Shown piece after piece: positions 43,163 through 54,728 of a stretch of 64,000 nt of DNA; position 1 is the stretch's first letter, and every line of letters begins with the position of its first letter. Both the position numbers and the translations under genes were made by a program. The stretch covers positions 146,673,850 to 146,737,849 of the forward strand of contig CM043949.1 in NCBI GenBank assembly GCA_014529385.2, in the 5' to 3' direction. This DNA is from Adiantum capillus-veneris. Its lineage: Eukaryota; Streptophyta; Polypodiopsida; Polypodiales; Pteridaceae. Under the pieces are notes generated by a model. The model saw only the letters and a program-made list of their open reading frames with translations. It was not told the origin of the DNA and ran no database searches.

Positions 43163-44610
43163 TGAATACCCATCACACACAGTGTAGCATTCGTGACCTG
43201 CAACTTCATTCAAAATTTCATCTTGGAAAGGGAGAGGGAAGTGGTCCCTCTTTGTCGCAGCGTTGAGGGGTTTGTAATCCACGCAGACCCTCCACTTACC
43301 ATTCTTCTTGGGAGTGACTACAATAGGTGATACCCATTCGGAGTTGGATACTGGATGGATGAAGCCAGCCTTCAAGAGTCGATTCACTTCCTGTAGGAAA
43401 GCCTTTTGTTGCACAGATCCTAGTCGCCTTAACTTTTGAGCCACGGGTTTGGTCCCTGGTTTCAATTCAATTCGATGCTCTATTACATCTACACCTCTTA
43501 TTTGTGAGTAGTCAGTGATAAACAAATTGGGATACCTCCTTAACATATTGATGTAGGACCTCTTCTCCTCACAAGTAAGATCTTTTGCAAGCATCTTCTC
43601 AAATCCTTCTTCAAGGTGGTGGCATCTTTCATCCCCTCGTGTGTGATTGTCTGTTGGCTTTTCTTCTACTGGAACATCTTGAGTGTTGGCGTTGAATACA
43701 ATTCCCATTACCTCCAAAGAAGACTCCTCTTCACTGGTTGATGCACTGGTTGATGCTTCCTCATCACTTGAGTAGGGACTCTCCTCCTTGCTCTCTTCAT
43801 CTGCCGTGGTTTCATAGTTGATATCTAGTTGCTTTCCTTCTCGCCAATCATACACCACCGGTTGACCCTTCTTAAGAATCAAACGACCACTTCCCCATTT
43901 TTGATCTGCATTCACAGCAATGAGCCAAGGCCTCCCTAGGATGATGGGATAGCCCTCCCCCTTAGCTGGCATGACATACATATCCACTCGTGCATCTATG
44001 TTACATACAGAGACTTTTACATTTTCAATGATCCCCAAACACTTCACACTTGAGTTGTTGGCTAGCGTAGCTTGACAATTAGAGGACTTTGTAATTTCAA
44101 GCCCTAACTTGTTCATTGATTTTTCCGTGATCACACACATTTGAGCTCCACCATCAACATATACATTAGACACCTTTTTACCCCTTATGTAAGCATCCAC
44201 AATGGGTTCCACATCTTTTTGTAGCTTTGAGGCCAGAACCTTAATGGAAAGATTTGCTTTCTTTTTTGGAATTCTTGTACTTACCAACTTTGGCCATTGC
44301 CTTCTTACTTTGGCTGATAGGTGTAGAAGTTGAGGCCATGAAATGTTTGGCTTTTGGGTTTGTAAATCCTCCAAGATGTTGTAGGGCTCTAGCTCCTTTC
44401 CCAATGGGAAGTCGTTGATACCAATTTCCCTTCGCCTTGATCTTTTCTTCCTGCTACTTTCAGCTTCTTCCATCTTTGACTTCTTCTTCTTGTCCCTTCT
44501 GGCTGAATTTGTTCCTTCACTTCTCATGTCTTCATCCTTATCATGTGCTTTTGTGCGTTTTTCTGCCGGCATAACATCAAAGTTTAGAGTATGCTCATCT
44601 ATTACCTCTT
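43160..44610 (-). pseudogene. G2 protease and RT N-terminal half
   Basis: Open for 470 codons from 44572. A Lys/Glu-rich linker (residues 1-50) leads to the retropepsin with YVDGGAQMCV at about 138-147 (Asp-Gly-Gly active site) and GYPIILGRPWLI near 207-218. A linker with Ser/Glu runs follows. RT from about 370: PVAQKLRRLG, VTPKKNGKWRVCVDYKPLN, then a stop at 43160 after VCDGYS. The frame opens about 30 nt before the gag stop, one base back relative to gag. I see no classic slippery heptamer, and in G1 the frame is continuous, so an indel is the simpler reading. Confidence 0.86.
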
Positions 44611-45573
44611 CTAGCTTGATGATGTTGACTCCTCTTCCTCCTCATGTGGGACGGGAGGTATATTTGCTGGTGGTGGTGGTCGTCGAAGGATTTGTGGGCC
44701 TTGAGCTTGTTCTTGTTGCACAGTGAGAGGAGGCGGTCTAGGGGGATATATGTCTCCCGAAAGTCGCCTTGGATGTGGACAATTGTACATGCCATGGCCC
44801 ATTTCATTGCAATTCCAACATCGCAACTCTTGAGCTTGTCTTCGTTGATTGCGATTCCCTTCTCTTGGTTGTCGTTGTTGAGGTAGGCCTTGTACTAGAT
44901 TCAGAGTGAGGTTCTCAAGCTGTTGAGTTAGCCTTTGTAAAACCTCTTGTTGAGAGTTATCTCCTATTTGTGAAGATTGTGCAAGAGGGGCCCTAATTGG
45001 TGCTTCCATGGTTTGTGAAGACTCCCTCTCACTCACTTCATTCAAACCCCTTGCTCTATGTGCTTGGAAGTGTAGTTTTCTAAACTTGATGATGGCTACC
45101 TCACATGCTTCTTCGAAGGTGGATGGGAATTTTAGCTCTACTTTAGCCTTTAAAAGTGGATACAAGCCAACCATGAATCTCTCTTTTTTTAGAAAGTTAG
45201 GTGCACCACCATGATTTTCTAATGTAGCCTCCCACCTACCCCATAGATTGACAAAGGTTGCTTCAAAAGAGGGATAGTCTTCAAGTGATACCTGCTTATG
45301 CCCAATAAGACATTTCCATAGTCCTTCAGAAGTATCACCTTGCCCGAACTTGGAGAGGAAGCTTGCTCGCAGTCTCTCCCAATTGGACTTGATTTGGGGT
45401 TGCAAGGTCTCATACCATGCTTTAGCTTCTGCTTTTAGAACCAACGGGAAGGCTCGTAGCTTTACTTCCTCTTCATCTCTCCCGGATATGAGATGTGCCA
45501 TCTCCAAGTTGTCAAGAAACTCTTGAGCATCTTCCCCACTTCTTGCATAGAACGTGGGAAAAGAACTTGACAT
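44611..45573 (-). CDS. G2 gag
   Basis: Intact 320-residue gag. Capsid core about 1-175 (FPTFYARSGEDAQEFL at the start, AKAWYETLQPQ near 50, FLKKERFMVGL near 127). The zinc knuckle is C252, C255, H260, C265 (CWNCNEMGHGMYNC). A Pro-rich tail ends in a Glu run and EEESTSSS. Homologous along its length to the G1 gag. It starts 40 bp after the shared leader block. Expected to form the particle and bind element RNA. Confidence 0.85.
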   Translation of the reverse strand: MSSSFPTFYARSGEDAQEFLDNLEMAHLISGRDEEEVKLRAFPLVLKAEAKAWYETLQPQIKSNWERLRASFLSKFGQGDTSEGLWKCLIGHKQVSLEDYPSFEATFVNLWGRWEATLENHGGAPNFLKKERFMVGLYPLLKAKVELKFPSTFEEACEVAIIKFRKLHFQAHRARGLNEVSERESSQTMEAPIRAPLAQSSQIGDNSQQEVLQRLTQQLENLTLNLVQGLPQQRQPREGNRNQRRQAQELRCWNCNEMGHGMYNCPHPRRLSGDIYPPRPPPLTVQQEQAQGPQILRRPPPPANIPPVPHEEEEESTSSS

Positions 45574-45657
45574 TTTGTTTAGACTTTTTTAAATCTCTTT
45601 TTTTAAAGAAACTTTTCTCTTACAGGCCGCACAAGATTATTGACACTATAAATCTGA

Positions 45658-46169
45658 TTACATTAAAATGAAGATGTACACATCCATTGTTAATTCGTAC
45701 TTTATCATAGGTAGAATAAATGGATTAATTGAAGCATTGATTTCATTGAGGCGAGTGGATCCAAATATCCTCCTTATGATAGACTGATACCTAAACTTAG
45801 TTGCAATGATTATATGAATGGATTGCCGAGCAATAGGCCTAAAAGGTTCATTATTTTGATCGTGATTCATGTGCTACTCCTCGTTGTTGGTTTGAAGACC
45901 TCGTTCCTTCATATGGCCCTTGAGCACCCCTTCACCACTCCTTGTTCCTGCCTTTAAAACAAAATGAAAACGTGAACATCAAAAGAAGTTTCATAATTGA
46001 TGATTGGAAGTATAATTGGATTGGGTGATGCCAGTATTTCTCTAAGTCTTTCTGCACCAAACATAAAAACAATGCGTTGCTGAAAAAAGACTTTTCTATC
46101 TATGTGAACATTTACTCTAATGTGTTGTGCAAAATGAAATGGATAGATGGGAACTCCATTGTTCATCAC
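45658..46169 (-). pseudogene. G2 leader modules (two tandem ~70-residue units)
   Basis: Two short ORFs between primer-binding site and gag, 46169-45954 and 45870-45658. Both end in a FIL[FM] stop and share PNPIILPI/INPFILPM blocks, so they are an internal duplication separated by 83 bp. The first matches the last 70 residues of the G1 leader ORF. G2 lacks the rest of that ORF, including its zinc knuckle. It may be a remnant of an ORF1. Function unknown. Confidence 0.6.
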
Positions 46170-46202
46170 TAAAGAATTTGAAGGTAACTTGGAAATATGT
46201 TC

Positions 46203-46218
46203 CTCCGTGGGGGCACCA
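46203..46218 (-). promoter_or_regulatory. G2 primer-binding site
   Basis: Minus-strand TGGTGCCCCCACGGAG, five bases after the LTR-terminal CA. Same site as G1. Confidence 0.75.
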
Positions 46219-46223
46219 CTTTA

Positions 46224-48304
46224 TGAGGGCGAGCTTTTTGAAATGGGGCCTCTAAACCCAAACCAATGGGCCTACCCTCACAAAATGTTCGTAAAGAGGT
46301 ACGCACACTACTTGGGGCACCACCTTCTTTTGGGAGTAGAGAAGGAAACCAATCAAAAAAATAACACTTGCACTCACCCACCCAAGCAACACACTTTGAA
46401 AACCCCCTTACTCTATATACACTTTGGACACTTGAACACCATCAACGATTATGCAACCCAATGCCGTGCATCAAAATGAAATATGCAATTTGTGGAATAG
46501 CATTCACCTTCTCCCCATAAGAATACCCATAATACATCCAAACTCTTCCTCTCTCAAGCACTCATCAAAAAAATCATGCGCGCAAGACTTGCCTCTCAAA
46601 CACACAAGAGAATCACTTACATCAAACTAACACACTTTGCATAGAGAGCTCATCTCCCTCTATGCAATGCCGTGACACAAATAAAATCACCATGAGAGGT
46701 AGCCACATGCATATGTAATGAAGCAAAAGAGAGTTGGAGTGAGAAATTTCTTTAGACCAATTGAATAAGTGTGGAGAAACAAACCAATGGTAAATTGAGA
46801 ATAGAACACTTACTTGATTTCTCGCACACCTTTTAAGGGGAGGACAGACGCTGGCTAACCATCACGAATTGCGACACTTGAAAGTTTTTGAAGATGATTT
46901 CATGATCATTAACATAACCATGAGAGAGATCATGATGTATTTACAAGTTATTGAGGTGCTACAAATGATTTATTGGGTTGATGGAGTAAGAGATTGTAGA
47001 ATGGAGAGAGTGGAGAATAGAGTTGCACTTCCTCCAAAGAGGAGGGTTAGGAGGGAGGATGTGAAAGAGGGAGGGTTGGGGTTTTCTCTACTATTGATCA
47101 AGAAACAACATGAAGTTGAAAATATAGGTGTGTGTGTCCTTGAGTCTCTCCAAGGGGGGCTATTTATAGTTGTGTAGGAGTGGGATTATGCTACACTTAA
47201 TTAGAGTAAGTGATTAGACCTAATTAAGTGTCCTTTGACCACTCATTGAATATTGGACATAAAAGGGACTATTTATTCACCAAAAATATCATTTTAGACC
47301 GTGAAGGCTCCATAGGGGTGCATAATGTAGGTGGGCCCCACCATGAGGCCCTACGGGTGGCTCCTGCGGGGTATCTCAACTTGTCTGTCTTGGCATTTAG
47401 AAAGCATCTTTAGGTTGGTCCCATCACATGCAAGTGACCTTGAACACTCATTGCTCTTCTAGAAGATGAGTAGGGGAAAAATAAGATCTCACTCTCTTGA
47501 TTTACTTGATTTACAGTTCCCTTTTGCTACGAATCTGACAGATTTACACTATTTTGACCATAACTTTTTACCTGTAGCTCGGAATGACATGCTTCAAAAG
47601 GCAAAATTGACCTTCTCAACATGTTTGATATGAATTTGGACTATTCTTCACGCCCATGCACCAAGGAATTCGGTTTGGAAGGTCCACACTAGGCTAGGGA
47701 ACCTTTTGCTTCAAAGTCTTCTTGTATGGGCCCTTTGCTTGAATGCATCCAAGGGGAATCATGCTTTTTCAAAAGGCTATGATGCTTAAACAAATAGAGG
47801 AGGGCCCAATATTATTTGCTTGTGAAAAGAATATACAATTGGAGTCTTTTTGAAAGGAGAGAAACTATATGTATATTCTTAAGAGATATTGGGCCACCTA
47901 TGTAGGGGACATAGAAGACTTGTAGAGAGGGACCATAATCTTTGGTAAAGACAGGTGGAGAGTTGATTTCCATGGGAATTTATCTATAAGGGGTGGAAGA
48001 TGGATATATTATTTTTCTACTACTAATTCACAAGAGGTAAGAAAGTTTGGGGGTATATAGTTGGTTATTGTATGCTTATTCTATTTACAAAGCAAAAAAG
48101 AAAAGGGTGGTAATATAAATATATGACTAAGGTGACATTTTTGGGAAGAGTATAATGTATGTGTCGCCACAAAGGTTAAACGAAGAGGGGGAATTTACTC
48201 TAGATAACTTAATAGCATAGAAAAATATATACACATATGAGGAAGAGGACGTTGAGTAGGCTGACAAATGTTGCAAAAAGATAGTTACCATTTTATGCCA
48301 CTCA
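46224..48304 (-). repeat. G2 5' LTR (right)
   Basis: 2081 bp with the same ends as the left LTR. The TATA box is the complement of 47160-47169. Homology with the left copy stops at CTCA (48301-48304), defining the outer edge. Confidence 0.9.
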
Positions 48305-48588
48305 ACATATTGAGCATTTCCTTGAGAATTCCTTTGTGTATCGATGTAGAGTGAGAAAGAAAGTGCTTGGATGGAGAGAGCAACACTAACATGTTACTTC
48401 ATTTTTAACATGGCATGAACAATACTTGTAAAAGAGAGTGAGGGTTTAGAGAAATTTACACCAATAGAGAACCGGATTAGTTTGAGCCGGTCCCCCCTCC
48501 AATAGGAATTTGTATTATAGAGTCTTCCATGATGGAAGACTTATTTACAATACAATACCCATCCAAAAGTTTTGGATGGACATTTCAT

Positions 48589-48856
48589 GCGCCCTTGTGG
48601 CCACTTTTATTTTATTTTTTTTGTTTTTTTAGTGTTGAAATTTTAGGTCGTGATGCAAAAAAATTCATGTCTTGCTCAGATTCTCCAAAAATCAACCAGA
48701 AGCTCAATTTTTGTCATTATAAGGCCACAAGGGGGGAGCTCTTGCTCTCTATACATCTAACTTACATCCTTATCTCATGCTTATACACAATAATTTTGCA
48801 ATTTTTTGCCATGTAAAGGCCCCCAGGGCCCTCAGCAAGAGTGGCCACAAGGGCGC
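48589..48856. mobile_element. 268-bp element with 17-bp perfect terminal inverted repeats
   Basis: GCGCCCTTGTGGCCACT at 48589-48605 and its exact complement at 48840-48856. The inner right part (48731-48851) recurs in inverted orientation at 62336-62457 with few changes. Small size and inverted ends suggest a MITE-like element, but I see no clear target duplication. Confidence 0.5.
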
Positions 48857-50640
48857 GTGTTGAACTATTAAGCTGTGATGCAAAAAAAAACATATCTTGC
48901 TCAGATTCTTCAAAAATCAATGTGCAAGTTGACAATTTCAAAAAAAATGATGTTAAACAGACATTTCTTACTTTTTCCTTAATATACGGGCTCCAACGAG
49001 CATTAAAACCCTGAAATCTGAAAATACTCAAAGAGCCAATGTTTTTTATTGTGTTAAGGATTGTATTTCCTACATACAAAACTTTCCCAAAATCTCGTCC
49101 TAACACCTTCAAAAGTGGCTTCCAAGGAGTGCCCTCGGTCAAAATTTTAAACTGAAGAAAAACAATCAGAATGAACTCTTAGACTGTGTACAAACTTTAA
49201 AATAACCAAAATTTCCTTCAAAAAAAGTTTTTGCTAAAAATTTGAAAAAGAGCTTCCCTTGGACTCCCCACAACAATAGAAATCAAAGGGTTCAAGGAGA
49301 GGTATGAAATCGAGGTTTATTCCATCAAGATCTCTTGTATTTTATCTATACAATCTTACCAAACAAAAACAAATTTACACTTTAAATGACTACAAATCTT
49401 ATTTAACTTATCTAAAATATGGTAGATCTAGAGTGCTCTTACACATTAACAAACAAAAAAGTCCAAATTTCTTCTCATTAACTTTGATAAACATACATTC
49501 GTGAACAACTTCCAAGGGATAATGTGGTCATAGTTCTTACATCCATTCCATGACATGGTATGCTCATGGGGTGACCTATCACATAAAAATATCTTTGGTG
49601 GGGGTGCCCTCATGTTAGGAAAGGGTGTGTTGTTCATGAAAAGCTGTTGTATTGTCCTACTAGGGATCTCTGCATGTTAGCATAATGATTTTTGGTGTAG
49701 TGGGAGCCACATTGCTTGAGGAGAGCTTTGTGCCATCGTAAAAGCTTCGTGTTATACCAGTTCCTTGAGACATTCTTGCAAACAAATCCACTCAACTAGC
49801 ATAGTAATAGGTCACCTTATATCATGACGCGTTAGAGACATGTTCTTCAAACAAAAACATACATGAATTCAACATTTGCAAGCTATATAATAAAGACACT
49901 TGTTAAGTATATGTTGTACAAATTTGCAAGTATTTCCATCCAATAATCCTAAAATATACATTAGAATGAGATTATCCACCTCAAATAAACATGGATTTGA
50001 AGCACCTCCCTGCAAGATATAACAAAGAAGGTTTTTTTAGAGAAAAAGTGGTGACACTTGACCTCTCTAACCTACACCTGTCACTATTTGTACTCAAAAG
50101 GAATCTTTGTGCCAAGCACTACAAAACAAGTAGAGGCAACACCTTATACTTCAAGTCTATGATAAGAAGAACATAACCAAAAGTAAGAAGTATATTGCTA
50201 CTTTGCACCAAAGGGGTGTTTCTTCAAATATGTGATGGTATTGGCAAGCTTCATAATGTACACATCCTTTTCTTGCAATGTTGGAGAGTTTCAACCTCCC
50301 TCTTTGAAGAGGCAATACTTTCTTGTAATGCCACTGTTTTGAGATGAAGAGCTTGACATTTGTGCATCCACGAATGCAAAGATGCACCCGCACCCATACA
50401 CAACCAATTGCAATATCTTAACAAGTCTACTTCTCCCCTCTCAAGATACTGAAGAACCATCAACATTCGTCTCACCGCGACAGTACGACATTCCTAGGAT
50501 AACCTCTGCTCACCCTCATGTGCGGACTACGGTGCAAACGTCACCGACAAACAAATATATAAGCTTTTGTTGTGCGGAGTACATGGTGGTGGAGACATAT
50601 GACTTGTGATGTCCGTGAGCACCATTGCAGGTGTTGCGTG

Positions 50641-50796
50641 AGAAAGTAAAGGATGAAAAGAGAGAGGGGGGAGGGAGAGGGAGGAACATGGGAGGAGAGA
50701 AGGGGGCAGGGGGGAGAGGGAGAGAGAGGGGAGGATGAGGAGAGAAGGGGACAGGGAGAGAGAGGAGAGGGAGGAGGAGGAGAGAACAAAGGTTTT
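50641..50796. repeat. purine-rich GA/GGA block
   Basis: About 150 bp almost entirely A and G on the plus strand (AGAGGGAG-type units). A homopurine tract of this length can form triplex DNA. No gene. Confidence 0.7.
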
Positions 50797-51260
50797 TTTT
50801 TTTAGGAGTAGGGGGGGGGTTTGAAAAAGTGGACTTTCAATGTTTGTAAGTTTAAAAAAATGTCAAAAATGATTCTTTCATATGTATATATGTTGGGAGG
50901 GAGTTTTAAGTCAAAAATAAGTCAAAATAACTTTTTTTTGAAAAAGTCAAATTTTGGCTCTTAGTGACCCACGTTTTGCTAATGTGGACACACCCCTTTA
51001 CTCCCTTCACTTTCAAAAAGTTAGAGAGAGAAAGTGATCTCCTAGGTCCACATCCTACATGTGTCTAAAAAAAAGACTGGAAAAACCTACTCAAAACTAC
51101 CGTCTTGAATGCCCTTGTCCCCTTAACCCTACACAACATTAGCCTTAATCCCTAAAAATTAGGATTCCTTACAAGGCCCATGCAAAGTCCATATTTCTCC
51201 TAATGCTGTCAATTTTGTCTACTATAAAGACGTGTTTTTATGTATTTATGTACCCCTTTT

Positions 51261-51338
51261 TTGGTCTCTAGTCCCGTTGTATGGTTCGATAGTTTGTTAA
51301 ATCAAACTATTGTTAGATAATCAATCATAAACACACAC
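51261..51338 (+). repeat. dispersed repeat with a conserved hairpin, copy 1
   Basis: TTGGTCTCTAGTCCC, then an ATAGTTTG/CAAACTAT inverted repeat with a 6-base loop, then a CA-rich end. Copy 2, in the same orientation, is at 59797-59878. Confidence 0.6.
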
Positions 51339-52220
51339 ATACTTGTTTCTAGATAATCGTTGGTCGGCTAGCACCATACAATGTGCCTAGAACAATCATT
51401 TATCTCTTTACTTGACCTACCCAATCCAAGAGGATGGGTTGAGGCCAATGGATCCTCATCCCATCAAGCCCATAAAAGCTTATAGTATTATATTCTAGAT
51501 AAGTAGCTCCCTGTCTGATTAAGTTAGATACAGCAATGGGTAGAAGGAATTCTCTTACCAATATCCTTTGCTCTGGATATTAGTGACGATATATAGTCTA
51601 CATATTAGAATATATGTTATGTATGTTACCATGATGTGATCCTCTTTGTAGTAGATACGTCTATACGCCTTGTGGGCACCACTGTTACCGAAAGGTACCC
51701 TTTGAAAATATATTTGTGAATTTGTTTTGAACACAAGATGATAATTTTTTGTGAATGATCTTAACTCGTATTTGATTCTACTTAGTTGAGGGAGCTTTGC
51801 ACATGGTGGGCCCTACCTCCCACCATGTGGAACCTCTCCTACGGTTGGGGGAGGGCCACACACACACACACACACAAGTACGGTTAGGAAAGGAACTATT
51901 TCTCATGAACACATAACTTACACATACACATCTACACGGGCCTTAATTTAACCTGTAGTCTCTAAAGTGGGCTTCTTCAATATAAACTGGTTGCATTCCA
52001 TCTGCGTTCCATAAATCATTCCATCTGCATACATAAATCATTCGAGGTCTATGAAGACCTTGAACACACTCCTCTAGAGGTTGTAATAATAGTGACTATT
52101 CCTTTGCTTTGACTAATACACAGGCGTGCATGTATGGGTATAACCATGAATATTACCTTGGGTGCCCTCTCTTGATTTCCTTTGCGTCAACTCTACATTG
52201 GAAACACTCAATGTCACACA

Positions 52221-52222
<2 letters not shown>

Positions 52223-52303
<81 letters not shown>
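52223..52303. repeat. (CT)n microsatellite
   Basis: 81-bp CT run. Three overlapping open frames through it are low-complexity artefacts. Confidence 0.95.
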
Positions 52304-52305
<2 letters not shown>

Positions 52306-52778
52306 GGATTATACCCTATTGTGACCAACAGATGCTCAACCGATGGTGCTTTGCATTGACCTCCTTTATCTACCTAACCCATGTACACATACATACACAC
52401 ATGCAACTCACATACTGCTCACACACACTACTGGCTTTTCAACATGCTTGATTTAAATAAACCCTCATTTCAGGCTACCTACTCCACCTTCTCTTTTAGA
52501 ATGATACGACTACTACTTGACGACTGCAATCCTCCAAATACCCTATTCTCATCTTCTTATTGCGAGCTTCCACACACACAACACACACAATCTTCATCGC
52601 AAGAAGGCTTATTAGCGAAAACCTATAGACAACCTTCTTCGCTATCTGAAAAGTATTACCTCTGCAACTTCCCTACCCTATCCTCTAACTCATGAGACTA
52701 CACGCCCTTGACGTGTGCAGCCACACACACACACATCTAAACATCGTAGAGCTTCCCCCACCCACTATGGCCACATAT

Positions 52779-53039
52779 TGTTAGGTTTAATGGCCATGTG
52801 GCCGACCGTCCATCACTAACTGCCGCTAACCCTAAGTGTACAGCTATACACTTGTGTGAGCCACTAACACTAAGTGCAATGTGTATTGTGCCTTAGTGCA
52901 TAAGATAAGAGAAGAAAGAAAGGGAGCACACAGTACGTTGGCTCTCCCCCTTCAACCTGTGTGTGGCTATGGTAGTGTGTGTGTGAGTGTGTGTGTGTGC
53001 GTATTCTTCTTCCATTGTGCTCTCAGCTCCTCCCCATCA
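52779..53039 (+). repeat. C4 5' LTR
   Basis: 261 bp. Contains a GT-rich stretch near 52975-53000 that varies between the two LTRs. The 3' copy is 58665-58925. Confidence 0.92.
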
Positions 53040-54104
53040 TCTGGTATCAGAGCGGTTTCATTCCCAAAATCGTTTCCGCGCGCGCGCATTTTCAAGAGTA
53101 CAAACAGGATTCCGATTTCGCCATTGGCAAGTTCAGCTTCCCGAGAGTGTTTCCAGTAGGTGCCCTGGAGTTTTACCCCCCTTTTGGAGCCATTCGAGCC
53201 ATCAGAAACCCCATTCGAGCTACGATTCAAGAGCTGAAATTTTCAGCCCTCTTGTGGTAATTTGTGTGCAGTGCTTCCATAGCCAGTTACAGGTACCTTT
53301 GTTGCAGTCTCTTCAATCTACGAGAGCCCACGGCTCATTCAGGAGTGTGTAGCCTCTTTCAGAGTGGCCTCATGCACACACATAGAGTGGGAGCTTGACA
53401 GCATTCTCTTCGTCGACTACAGGTACAGGTACAGGTACAGGTTTCAGTGCTTGCAATATTATGGTTCTAGTGGGAGCAGTTGTTTATGCGTACATGCATA
53501 TGTTGACACTTTTGACAGTGTTTGAGCTGTTTTGAGAGCCGATTGACTCCCCGCAGGAATGTTTAGTTGCAGGCACATGCTTTTGACGCCTGTTTGAGCC
53601 TCTTGACAGAGTTGTACGTCTTTGTGGATACTGCCATTGTACGCTTTTGTGGAGCCACCTTTTGGCTAGTACGGCAGTCCCGGCCATTTCTGAGACTTAG
53701 TCCGAAAGATAGCCATTTCTGAGACTTGGCTATACGTTTTTTGTTGCATAACCTACGTTGTTGAGGGTCAATAGCGTGAGGTTTTCATTGAGCTGGGGTA
53801 TTCTCAAATGTAGAGATACCTTCGGTGATACAGGTAGCTGGAGCATCCCTTACGAGGCCTCGCCATAGGACATGTATAGAGTGGTATAGGTGCTTTTGAC
53901 GCCGAGTTGGCGGTCTATGGTCAGTTTGACTGTTTATGCGCCTCAATTGGTCTCTATACAGTGTGCTTTTGAGAGGCATTGCTCTCTTTTATGCTTTGTG
54001 AGTGACATACTTGGTCATTTTGTCTCATATTTTGGTTGACATAGTCCCAATACAAAGGAGACCCTGCCGAAATTTTCCCAGAATCTTTTGGTAGTTTTGT
54101 CACC
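53040..54104 (+). other. C4 leader
   Basis: Unusually long leader of about 1.06 kb between LTR and gag. Holds the primer-binding site at its start, four tandem ACAGGT units (53419-53442) and a direct repeat GCCATTTCTGAGACTT (53683-53698 and 53712-53727). No long ORF in the gag direction. Confidence 0.75.
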
Positions 54105-54728
54105 ATGTCTACTAGCAAAGACTGTGACATTTATGACATAAACAAGTTTGATGGCACTAATTTTCAGCTTTGGAAGAATCAGATGCAAGATGTGCTTGTC
54201 TAAAAGAAACAGAAATTGCCTATTATTTATGCGACACGGACTGAAGAGGTGAATTTGACTCAGTTTCAGTGGGAGGAGCTTGATGAGCTATGCAGATCTA
54301 CTATTAAATTGCACCTTGCTGAGTCAGTGTACTTTTGAGTGCTAGAATGTGAATCTGCTTATGCTTTATGGCAAAAGTTATGCAACACTTATGAAAAGGA
54401 TATGGCAAGTAATAAGGTTTTCATGATGCGAAAACTGTTTAACCTTCACATGAAGGAGTCAGCCAGTGTTGCCAGTCATATTAATGACTTTGATTCTCTA
54501 TTTGCTCAGATTCGTGCACAACGGATCAATATTGATGACGATATGAAAGCAATCTTCTTACTTTGTTCGTTGCCACCCTCGTGGGATATCTTTTGCACAG
54601 CTGTCAGTAACTCTGCTCCTAATGGTACGCTAGTGTACATTGATGTCACTAGTTCTCTTTTGTCAAAGGAAATGCGTCGCAAGGCTATGGATAGCTCGCA
54701 TCATGGCTAGCTTGCACAAGACATCAAT
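54105..54728 (+). pseudogene. C4 gag
   Basis: MSTSKDCDIYDINKFDGTNF start, a typical copia gag opening, then LWQKLCNTYEKDMASNKV and HINDFDSLFAQI. In-frame stops at 54201, 54336 and 54708. The CCHC zinc knuckle normally found between gag and protease is missing: the sequence goes from KAMDSSHHG straight to the protease linker, suggesting a deletion. Confidence 0.82.

Larger units (their letters stand above)
38002..48304 (-). mobile_element. G2: Tat-type Ty3/gypsy element with long LTRs
   Basis: A 10.3-kb minus-strand element. LTRs 46224-48304 (5') and 38002-40082 (3') are both 2081 bp with about ten visible differences. Primer-binding site, two leader modules, gag, protease, RT, degenerate RNase H, second RNase H, integrase and a polypurine tract (40083-40102) follow in order. 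Pol has two in-frame stops, and gag and pol are in different frames, so it is recently inserted but broken. No target duplication can be found, because the left LTR runs on into a second leader copy rather than flanking DNA. Confidence 0.92.
48305..52222. other. mostly unassigned AT-rich sequence
   Basis: No convincing gene. It contains the TIR element at 48589-48856, a ~60-bp direct repeat (48644-48705 and 48869-48930, both with CTTGCTCAGATTCT), a GA-rich block at 50641-50796, a hairpin-bearing repeat at 51261-51338, and a short CA run near 51860. Short ORFs here (for example 48762-49142 minus) have no recognisable domain and overlap repeats. Confidence 0.5.

Noticed and set aside
44595-44660. 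Programmed -1 frameshift between G2 gag and pol
   Set aside because: The overlap is only about 30 nt, no slippery heptamer is visible, and the related G1 has gag and protease in one frame. A simple indel is more likely.
48762-49142. 126-codon minus-strand ORF as a host gene
   Set aside because: It overlaps the TIR element and a dispersed repeat and has no recognisable domain or start context.
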